From CAZGYE01 sp964530165 (GTDB lineage: Bacteria > Planctomycetota > Planctomycetia > Planctomycetales > Planctomycetaceae), in NCBI GenBank assembly GCA_964530165.1, contig CAZGYE010000242.1, forward strand, positions 1 through 9,186: 9,186 bases of DNA, in the 5' to 3' direction. Numbering within the stretch: the stretch's first letter is position 1; each line of letters starts with the position of its first letter. Shown piece by piece: positions 1 to 4,865 of this stretch. The translations under genes were made by a program, and so were the position numbers. Below the pieces are notes generated by a model. The model ran no database searches and was not told where the DNA came from. It saw only the letters and a program-made list of their open reading frames with translations.

Positions 1-745
1 CGTCGCCTGCCGACTGCCCGCCGCGCGACCTCGCGTCACTGCGGACCGACTCATCTTTGACGAACCGAGCCGGCCGCCCGTCGAACTCTGACAGCTCGGA
101 TTGGGTCCGCTCGGCAAACGGATTGATCGAACGGCCGACAGCCTTGTCCGGTTCTGCAAACGGGTCGTCCGCCAACGGAGACCGCCTGCGATCGTCTCGA
201 TCGGGCTGTCGCTGGGAATCGGTGATCGGGAGAAACGCGTCGGGATGCCTGTCAATCGGGCGTGCATCTCGGCCCCGCTGCCGCTCCGGTTGATCAGTGA
301 CCGAACCGCGCCGGATGTTCAGCCGGTCGTCAACTGACCTCGTGCCGTCTGGATCAAGCTGATGCTGCTCGTCGAAATTGGCTCGGACCCTCGGCCGCGA
401 CCCGTCAGGCCCGGTCTCGGGAGCCACGACCGAATCGGGCTTCCATTCGTCGAGTGCATCGGCTGGTGGGGTCCACGGCGCGTCCGAGACGGCAACGACT
501 GAATGTTCAGGCTCGCGTCGCACTGGCTGTTCCGGCAGGTGAAACGGATCGTTCCATGTATCGGACGAATTCCGGGGCGAGTCCCCCTCAACCACGCGAC
601 TGTCCAGCTCCACGACTGCGTCGGCCCCGGGTGAAGCAACCACTGGTGCAAACTGTGGGATTCCGAATACGGCCAGCAGCGGAACCGCCACCAGCGGGAC
701 GAATAGCAGAAATGCAGTCAGCGGTCCGTTCGTGTCAGAACGCAT
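1..745 (-). CDS. Membrane-anchored hydrophilic protein, N-terminal part (runs off left edge)
   Basis: I do not recognise a family. The frame is open from an ATG at 745-743 to the window edge (248 codons, no stop), so the C-terminus is missing. Residues about 9-31 form one hydrophobic segment (LTAFLLFVPLVAVPLLAVFG) after a short, weakly charged N-terminus (MRSDTNGP). This fits an uncleaved signal anchor or a signal peptide. The remainder is rich in Asp, Arg, Pro, Ser and Glu with no hydrophobic core, so it is probably disordered and placed outside the cytoplasmic membrane. Two short similar motifs, DPFAEPD and NPFAERT, lie near residues 195-215. The start is supported by GGAGG (minus strand, 760-756) 10 nt upstream. 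Transcription points away from the 172-residue gene at 1083, so the repeat-rich gap at 746-1082 lies between two divergent promoters. Any folded, function-bearing domain would be beyond the left edge. The reading frame is well supported; the function is unknown. Confidence 0.72.
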   Translation of the reverse strand, partial: MRSDTNGPLTAFLLFVPLVAVPLLAVFGIPQFAPVVASPGADAVVELDSRVVEGDSPRNSSDTWNDPFHLPEQPVRREPEHSVVAVSDAPWTPPADALDEWKPDSVVAPETGPDGSRPRVRANFDEQHQLDPDGTRSVDDRLNIRRGSVTDQPERQRGRDARPIDRHPDAFLPITDSQRQPDRDDRRRSPLADDPFAEPDKAVGRSINPFAERTQSELSEFDGRPARFVKDESVRSDARSRGGQSAGD

Positions 746-755
746 GTGCGGGGTT

Positions 756-760
756 CCTCC
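756..760 (-). promoter_or_regulatory. Shine-Dalgarno site of the 745-1 gene
   Basis: On the minus strand this reads GGAGG, 10 nt before the ATG at 745. It decides the start of the partial membrane-anchored protein and lies just outside the repeat-rich stretch that begins at about 766. Confidence 0.6.
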
Positions 761-765
761 AAGGA

Positions 766-793
766 GAAAGGAAAAAGTAGAAAGGAAAAAGTA
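766..793. repeat. Perfect 14-bp tandem duplication (purine-rich)
   Basis: The unit GAAAGGAAAAAGTA occurs twice back to back (766-779 and 780-793). The second copy also forms the outer left arm of the imperfect inverted repeat that extends to 878. It lies 20 nt upstream of the minus-strand start at 745, so it would fall within that gene's leader or promoter. Confidence 0.85.
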
Positions 794-878
794 AGACAGA
801 GGGGCAAAGGGAGTGTGACGAATGTTCTCCGGCCTTTGTGCCTCTGTGCCTTTGTGCCTTGTCTTCCCTTTTTCCTTT
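781..878. repeat. Imperfect long inverted repeat with degenerate 8-bp tandem units
   Basis: The left arm 781-810 pairs with two parts of the right side. AAAGGAAAAAG (781-791) is perfectly complementary to 868-878. AAGACA (793-798) is complementary to 860-865. GAGGGGCAAAGG (799-810) pairs with 833-844 with one mismatch and one G-U pair. The right side also contains 8-bp units CCTTTGTG, CCTCTGTG, CCTTTGTG (833-856), which leave an internal bulge. A transcript through here could fold into a long hairpin with a loop at about 811-832. From general knowledge, CTTTGTGCCTCTGTGCC-type strings recur between genes in many planctomycete and other environmental genomes; I infer this is a copy of such an interspersed element. 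It gives spurious low-complexity reading frames on both strands and I see no protein in it. Confidence 0.7.
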
Positions 879-1082
879 TGCCTTCGCCCTGCGAGTTTGC
901 GAAGGCGGGGGATCATACCTCGATGCCACAATTGTCACAATCGCAGTTTTCCCGCAGAAAACCGGCAATCATTGCCGATTGGCCTGTTTCCGCCCGGCTG
1001 GTTTCCCCGATATCAGTTTGTAGCCAAGCGACACATTCCTTATCAGACCTTCCGAGAGGCAACACCGTTGACCCACTCTCAC
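879..1082. other. Remainder of the 746-1082 gene-free gap
   Basis: No credible gene is visible here. Open frames exist but translate to low-complexity, Cys/Pro/Arg-rich strings without a start signal. The stretch must hold the promoter of the rightward gene at 1083, but I cannot point to a convincing -35/-10 pair. The one orderly element is a 15-bp perfect palindrome at 963-977. Confidence 0.5.
963..977. promoter_or_regulatory. 15-bp perfect palindrome, possible operator
   Basis: CGGCAATCATTGCCG has 7-bp arms around a single central C. It lies about 105 bp upstream of the ATG at 1083, between the two divergent genes. A palindrome of this size is compatible with a dimeric repressor site, but one can also arise by chance in 9 kb, so the functional reading is weak. 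Confidence 0.25.
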
Positions 1083-1601
1083 ATGCCGGTTCAGCATCTG
1101 CTGAAGCAAGTCGAAACGTACCGCCCGCAACGCGGCGAACGTGACGTCCGCCCCCGTTGGGTGACCGATTTCATCAACGAAACCGCCGAGCTTTTCGAAC
1201 CAATCCGCGGTCTCGGACGCGTCGGCTTTGACTGTCAGCTAGCGGAAGACTGCTGGGTCGTCGCCATGTATCTCGGCAGCACCGAGATCGTCGGCGGCAA
1301 GGACGACGGGCAATCCCGCCCGACCGACTTTCAGTTCGATCTGCTGGAATTGATCGGCCGCTTCACCGAGATCGATCACTTTCGCTGGAGCGCCTTTCCC
1401 AGTGGTTCCGAAGATGCAGATCGGTCCGCTTCTCAAGTGGATCGGTCCGCTTCTCAAGTGGATTCCCATTTCCGTTCGTGCATTGCGATCGAAGGCCGGA
1501 TTGAAGAAAACTCGTTCTGCGTGCAACTGTTCTCTGAACCACCGCGCGACGTCGGCCCGGGATTCCGCGAATACCCCGACGGCCGCCGCGAAACAGTTTG
1601 A
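1083..1601 (+). CDS. Unrecognised conserved-looking 172-residue protein
   Basis: I do not recognise the family. The protein starts MPVQHLLKQVETYRPQRGER and looks soluble, with no signal peptide or membrane segment. The central part (about residues 55-105) reads as a compact alpha/beta fold: a hydrophobic strand-like CWVVAMYLGSTEIVGG, then the amphipathic QFDLLELIGRFTEID and HFRWSAFP. A low-complexity insert follows, DRSASQV repeated twice (about residues 113-126), produced by a perfect 21-bp tandem duplication. The C-terminal part resumes with CIAIEGRIEENSFCVQLFSEPP and ends in a charged tail. The frame stays open upstream to about 822, but that extension is translated repeat DNA, so I start at the ATG at 1083. 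There is only a weak GAGG about 25 nt upstream, so translation may be SD-independent. It converges on the methyltransferase gene with a 9-bp gap, leaving no room for a separate terminator. The sensible composition and strand-like segments argue it is real. Confidence 0.68.
   Translation: MPVQHLLKQVETYRPQRGERDVRPRWVTDFINETAELFEPIRGLGRVGFDCQLAEDCWVVAMYLGSTEIVGGKDDGQSRPTDFQFDLLELIGRFTEIDHFRWSAFPSGSEDADRSASQVDRSASQVDSHFRSCIAIEGRIEENSFCVQLFSEPPRDVGPGFREYPDGRRETV
1419..1460 (+). repeat. Perfect in-frame 21-bp tandem duplication
   Basis: Two identical 21-bp units (1419-1439 and 1440-1460) encode DRSASQV twice, followed by a further Asp. Because the unit is a multiple of three, the frame is kept. 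Identity at every base, including third positions, indicates a recent slippage or unequal-exchange event. Confidence 0.95.
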
Positions 1602-1610
1602 TGCGTCCCC

Positions 1611-2360
1611 TCATTTCTCCACAATCATTATCAGGTCAATGCTTTCGTCACGGTCGTAGGATTCAGACTGATAGCCACCGAGAAATTGGACCGCCTCCGC
1701 GCCAGTCTGAAGTGCCATTTCTTCGAGCACTGTCGTTTCGAATCCCAAGAACGGCGCTGATGCATGATGCGTTTCATCCGGCGCAGCCAATGGCGTGACG
1801 ATCACGTTGACAAAGCCACCCGAACCCGACCGATGGACGCCCTTGGCGATCAGGACTTCACCCCGCGGCAATTCGGCACGTTTGAACTTCTGCCAGACAC
1901 AGGGGCCATCGGGTAGACGCCACAGGTTGAGCACATGCACCACAACGGAGCCACCACTGCGCACCGCAGCAAGCATCTGTTGCATCGCTCGTTCAGCCGA
2001 TGCCATGTCGCCCGCCAGCGCCAACGAGTTGCCCGTGCAAAGCGCCACATCGAACGGCTGTTCCGGCAGGATTGGCTCATCGAATCCCCGCACGACCCAA
2101 CGCAAGCCGTGCGGCTCACCGAAACTCGTTCGCGCACGCGCGATCATGTTTGGGCTGATGTCGGCCGCTTCGACGTTCAGACCCCATGAGTGGAACATCG
2201 CCGCATGTCGGCCCGTACCGCAGGCAACATCCACCACTCTCTGAGCTGCGAAGCGCTCGAAAAGGCGGCGATAGAACGACTCCTCATTGGCCAGACGCTT
2301 CGGCCAATCAATCATCGCCTCGTAAATGTCGGTCAGGTCATCAAACGGTTGATCGGCCAT
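1611..2360 (-). CDS. Class I SAM-dependent methyltransferase (249 aa)
   Basis: A soluble, cytoplasmic Rossmann-fold methyltransferase that would transfer a methyl group from S-adenosylmethionine to an unknown acceptor. Numbered from the ATG at 2360, motif I is VVDVACGTGRHA (residues 42-53), the glycine-rich SAM loop. The acidic residue ending strand 2 is probably D67 in VEAADIS. A post-motif segment FDVALCTGNSLALAG follows, then RSGGSVVVHVLNL, typical of strands 4 and 5. The N-terminal FDDLTDIYEAMIDWPKRLANEE resembles the cap of the glycine/sarcosine N-methyltransferase-like group, but I cannot assign the substrate. A TTG eight codons upstream (2384) is also in frame; I prefer the ATG because GAGG (2369-2366) sits 5 nt before it. 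It lies 61 bp downstream of the UroD-like gene ending at 2422, on the same strand, and is likely the last gene of that operon. Its stop is 9 bp from the convergent gene's stop. Confidence 0.9.
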   Translation of the reverse strand: MADQPFDDLTDIYEAMIDWPKRLANEESFYRRLFERFAAQRVVDVACGTGRHAAMFHSWGLNVEAADISPNMIARARTSFGEPHGLRWVVRGFDEPILPEQPFDVALCTGNSLALAGDMASAERAMQQMLAAVRSGGSVVVHVLNLWRLPDGPCVWQKFKRAELPRGEVLIAKGVHRSGSGGFVNVIVTPLAAPDETHHASAPFLGFETTVLEEMALQTGAEAVQFLGGYQSESYDRDESIDLIMIVEK

Positions 2361-2421
2361 AGTGTCCTCGTAGGGATTGAACAAGGTTTTGGCAAAGCTC
2401 CCTGGTGCTTGACGGTGAACC

Positions 2422-3537
2422 TCAACTTGATTCAGAACGAAGGTCTTGCTCGGCCGCCAAGCGAGCGCGGACGTCGGCGGCCCGATCGAACGCCTGCTCG
2501 CGGGTGATGCCGGCTTCGTGGTACATGGCGAAAATGTTCTCGATGGGGGTCTCTGGTGGAATCGTGTGCGAGGCCGCCAGGATGTAGCCGCCCCCGTCGG
2601 AGGTCATGCCGTCGATCAATCGGCGCGTCGCCCGCCGGACCTCGTTTGCCGTGGCCGTCGGCAGGAGTCCCTGTGTGTCCACGCCGCCCATGAACGTCAA
2701 TTCGGCGCCGAACTCGCGTTTCAGCTCCAGGGCGTCCATGCCGGGGCAATGACACTGGATGGGATTCAACACGTCCAGGCCCATTTCGATCAGGTCGGGA
2801 ATAATCGGCCGCAGAGCGCCGCAACAGTGGTACGCGACGTACAGGCGGTGCGACTTGCCCACGTCGAAGGCCCGCTGGAGGTGTGGCTTGACCATCGTCC
2901 GCCAGGTGTCGGGGCTCATCATCAGCGATCGCTGGCTGGCTACGTCATCGCCCGTCCAGAGCCAGTCCAGCGGGAACCGCTCGCAGGCCGCACGCGCCAG
3001 TTCCACGGCAAAATCGCCGCAGCGGCCGAGCATCTCGCGGGCCAGTTCCGGCTGGGCCGCCATGTCTGTCATCGCCTGCGCCATCCCCCGCAACCGCCAG
3101 TACATCTCGAAGACGTTGGGCGAGACGTCGCAGCCGATGAAGTACTCATCCCCCTGCGCCGCCACAGGCGCCATCTTGGCAAGCAGCTCTTCTTGGCACT
3201 CGACCGGAAATCGGTAGCGCCGCAGCTCTGCGGGCGAGGCACCGGCCAGGGGGAAATGAGCGATCTGGTTGTACGGGCCCTCTTTGACCCACTTGATGCC
3301 CCAGGGATCGACGTGCCATTGGCCGTCGTGCTCATGGACGATGCCCTCCATGCAGTCGTTGTTGTTGACCCAGGTCATGCGCACGTCGTTGCCCAGCGAC
3401 ACGTCGACAGAGGCCGGCGGAACCTCGAACAGCTCGCTCAACAGCTTTCGCGTGTCGGGATGAAACCACATGAAGACGGGAATGCGATCGGCGGGCTCGC
3501 GTCGCAGGGCGGCGTAAACGCGCTGTTTGGGTTTCAT
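2422..3537 (-). CDS. Uroporphyrinogen decarboxylase (URO-D/MtaA/CmuA) family protein, paralog 1 (371 aa)
   Basis: A cytoplasmic TIM-barrel protein of the URO-D superfamily, more like the corrinoid methyltransferases (MtaA, MtbA, CmuA) than true heme-pathway HemE. The N-terminus has RVYAALRREPADRIPV, the usual opening of the methyltransferase branch. GDD (residues 196-198) precedes LMMSPDTWRTMVKPH, a characteristic superfamily segment. YHCCG (H237, C238, C239) matches the His-X-Cys pair that binds zinc in MtaA-type enzymes, and GLDVLNPIQ follows as in the family. Near the C-terminus, LAASHTIPPETPIENI matches the family segment where the third zinc ligand is normally Cys; here the position holds H324. 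It may therefore have a changed metal site or a different chemistry. The ATG at 3537 has AGGA 8 nt upstream. It starts 33 bp after the stop of paralog 2, pointing to co-transcription. No corrinoid-binding partner is present in the window, so the substrate is unknown. Confidence 0.9.
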   Translation of the reverse strand: MKPKQRVYAALRREPADRIPVFMWFHPDTRKLLSELFEVPPASVDVSLGNDVRMTWVNNNDCMEGIVHEHDGQWHVDPWGIKWVKEGPYNQIAHFPLAGASPAELRRYRFPVECQEELLAKMAPVAAQGDEYFIGCDVSPNVFEMYWRLRGMAQAMTDMAAQPELAREMLGRCGDFAVELARAACERFPLDWLWTGDDVASQRSLMMSPDTWRTMVKPHLQRAFDVGKSHRLYVAYHCCGALRPIIPDLIEMGLDVLNPIQCHCPGMDALELKREFGAELTFMGGVDTQGLLPTATANEVRRATRRLIDGMTSDGGGYILAASHTIPPETPIENIFAMYHEAGITREQAFDRAADVRARLAAEQDLRSESS

Positions 3538-3570
3538 CGCGTTTTTCCTGTTCGTTCGACTTGCAAGGCA

Positions 3571-4593
3571 TTATGAGGCAGGCTGGAAAGCCTGCCCCAC
3601 ACTCGGAGTCCCGTTCGGAGTCAGTCGGCGAAAGGCTTCGCCGCAGGCTTGGTAGTTCTGCTGCGACATGCCCATGCATGCGTACTCTTCGACGTAGCCG
3701 ATGAAACCGCCGGCCTCGGTCGCCAGAAGCGCGTACATTCGCCGGGCCTCGGCATGGATCTGCTCCGGCGTCCCACGGATGGAGACGGTCTGGTAGCTGA
3801 TTGGCATCATAAAACACTGGCGTCCCCGCAGGCGACGACCCACTGCAGCCAGATCGACCACGTTGGGTTGCGAGATGTTGAGCACGTCAACGCCGATTTG
3901 GTGAAAATCTTCGGCAATGTCGGCAAAGTTGCCGCAACAATGATACCACACGTCGAGCCCCAACTCGTGGGCCCGGTCAAACTGACGACGGAAGCGGGGT
4001 TTGAACAACTTCCGCCACAGCTCGGGCGAAATCATCAGACCGGTCTGTGTGCCCCAGTCGTCGGCAAAATGGATGCCGTGGAAGCCGTGCCGGGCGGCCA
4101 TCTCCATCAACCGGCACTCGAAGTCCAGAATCGCGTCCATCAGCGGCGCGAAGCGTTCGGGGTCCAGCACGAAGTCCTGCATGGCGTTCTCGAAGCCACG
4201 CAACAGCGTATAGACCGTGAATCCGCTCAGATCGAGGCTGGCCAGACGATAACGGTCGCCGCAGGCCGCGAAAAACGCGGACGCTGCCGCCATCCGTTCC
4301 TCTTCGCGCAGCGGCGGCGGAGAGACTTCCTTGGCCGCGGGCAACACGGGCCAGCAAGCGTCGAGCGGATGGCCCATTGTGCCGTCGTCCAGAGATTCCA
4401 GACGATAGCCCCATTCGTTCGTCGACCAGTTCCAAGCGTTGAGGCAGGGATCGCCGTCCCCCGGCTCTCCCAGCGACAGGTGATACAACATCACGTCGCC
4501 TTCGGTCTGGTCACGATTCCAGAACACAACGGGCACGCGCTGCGGCCCGGCAAAGGCGATGGCACGATCAACGAGTTCCTTACGGGACACCAC
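3571..4593 (-). CDS. Uroporphyrinogen decarboxylase-like family protein, paralog 2 (340 aa)
   Basis: The second and probably first-transcribed member of the tandem pair, a predicted cytoplasmic TIM barrel. It shares with paralog 1 an ADD motif (D178, D179), LMISPELWRKLFKPRFRRQFD and YHCCGN (H218, C219, C220) followed by IGVDVLNISQP. The two differ elsewhere, so they are diverged paralogs rather than a recent duplication. At the position of the third zinc-binding Cys in MtaA-type enzymes it reads GFIGYVEEYACMG: by eye alignment E303 takes that place and C306 lies three residues on. The PP.TP segment is replaced by MGMSQQ. The start is GTG at 4593, with a second GTG at 4590; AGGAGGT (4606-4600) lies 6 or 9 nt upstream, so either is possible. 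The last residues, VGQAFQPAS, are encoded by an interspersed palindromic repeat (3577-3602), and the stop lies just past it, so the natural C-terminus has probably been replaced or extended. Substrate unknown. Confidence 0.88.
   Translation of the reverse strand: MVSRKELVDRAIAFAGPQRVPVVFWNRDQTEGDVMLYHLSLGEPGDGDPCLNAWNWSTNEWGYRLESLDDGTMGHPLDACWPVLPAAKEVSPPPLREEERMAAASAFFAACGDRYRLASLDLSGFTVYTLLRGFENAMQDFVLDPERFAPLMDAILDFECRLMEMAARHGFHGIHFADDWGTQTGLMISPELWRKLFKPRFRRQFDRAHELGLDVWYHCCGNFADIAEDFHQIGVDVLNISQPNVVDLAAVGRRLRGRQCFMMPISYQTVSIRGTPEQIHAEARRMYALLATEAGGFIGYVEEYACMGMSQQNYQACGEAFRRLTPNGTPSVGQAFQPAS
3577..3602. repeat. Interspersed palindromic repeat (GGCAGGCT hairpin) at a gene's 3' end
   Basis: GGCAGGCTGGAAAGCCTGCC (3577-3596) has 8-bp perfect arms and a 4-nt loop, followed by CCAC. 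On the minus strand it reads GTGGGGCAGGC.., giving the peptide VGQAFQPA, two codons before the TAA at 3573-3571. From memory, GTGGGGCAGGCTTTCCAGCC-type sequences and VGQAFQP-type protein tails are frequent in planctomycete genomes. That supports an interspersed element rather than a normal coding end. The hairpin sits between the two UroD-like genes and could also act as a processing or attenuation element in the transcript. Confidence 0.75.
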
Positions 4594-4599
4594 AGGCAG

Positions 4600-4606
4600 A
4601 CCTCCT
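4600..4606 (-). promoter_or_regulatory. Strong Shine-Dalgarno of UroD-like paralog 2
   Basis: On the minus strand this reads AGGAGGT, 6 nt from the GTG at 4593 and 9 nt from the GTG at 4590. It is the best ribosome binding site in the window and fixes a GTG start in an otherwise ambiguous N-terminus. Confidence 0.75.
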
Positions 4607-4856
4607 GAGTTTTACGGCTCCCATCATCATAATCGAGAGTCGCCCGGGGTTCACTCCACCCTGTCGGTCGCTCTGCCGCTGGCGAAATGAAAATTCATGC
4701 AACCGCTCTGCCGCCTGACCGTATTGGTTGCATGACCGTGTGACTTCTTGGAAAATATGGAGTCGATAGGATACAGTGTTCTTTTTGGGCTTTTCTGGGC
4801 GACGGGTTGAAACTCGATCTCCGAGAGGGGCTTGTCACGTATGAGACTTTTCGAGT
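4607..4856. promoter_or_regulatory. Divergent intergenic control region with direct and inverted repeats
   Basis: This gap separates the leftward UroD-like operon from the rightward sulfatase-fusion gene and should contain both promoters. Visible structure: an 11-bp direct repeat CGCTCTGCCGC at 4669-4679 and 4704-4714 (35 bp apart); a 9-bp perfect inverted repeat CATGCAACC (4696-4704) and GGTTGCATG (4726-4734) with a 21-bp spacer; and a 7-bp direct repeat TGACCGT at 4716-4722 and 4733-4739. They cluster within 70 bp in mid-gap, the place expected for a shared regulator site. An AT-richer stretch follows (about 4745-4800), with TTGGAA and later GATACAG as a poor sigma-70-like pair for the rightward gene. 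I do not assign a promoter with confidence. Confidence 0.45.
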
Positions 4857-4861
4857 GGAGG
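4857..4861 (+). promoter_or_regulatory. Shine-Dalgarno of the sulfatase-fusion gene
   Basis: GGAGG lies 4 nt before the ATG at 4866, rather close but usable. It supports this ATG, which is also followed at once by a good signal peptide. Confidence 0.6.
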
Positions 4862-4865
4862 CACT

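Noticed and set aside
931..960. Possible sigma-70 promoter (TTGTCA near 932) for the gene at 1083
   Set aside because: No acceptable -10 hexamer at 16-18 bp spacing; the ATTGT/ACAAT symmetry there is too short to carry weight.
822..1082. N-terminal extension of the 172-residue protein to an earlier ATG
   Set aside because: The added residues are translated from the CCTTTGTG-type repeat and low-complexity DNA, and no ribosome binding site precedes the ATG at 822.
1602..1610. Bidirectional terminator between the convergent genes
   Set aside because: Only 9 bp separate the stops and I see no GC-rich stem followed by a T-run; termination must occur within the opposing genes or by another mechanism.
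2361..2384. TTG start eight codons upstream for the methyltransferase
   Set aside because: The ATG at 2360 has GAGG 5 nt upstream and begins the family-like segment; the extra residues MFNPYEDT add nothing recognisable.
2446..3576. A 376-codon open frame on the plus strand
   Set aside because: Antisense to UroD-like paralog 1, with Arg/His/Gly-rich composition and no recognisable motif.
3649..4608. A 319-codon open frame on the plus strand
   Set aside because: Antisense to UroD-like paralog 2; no motif or sensible start signal.
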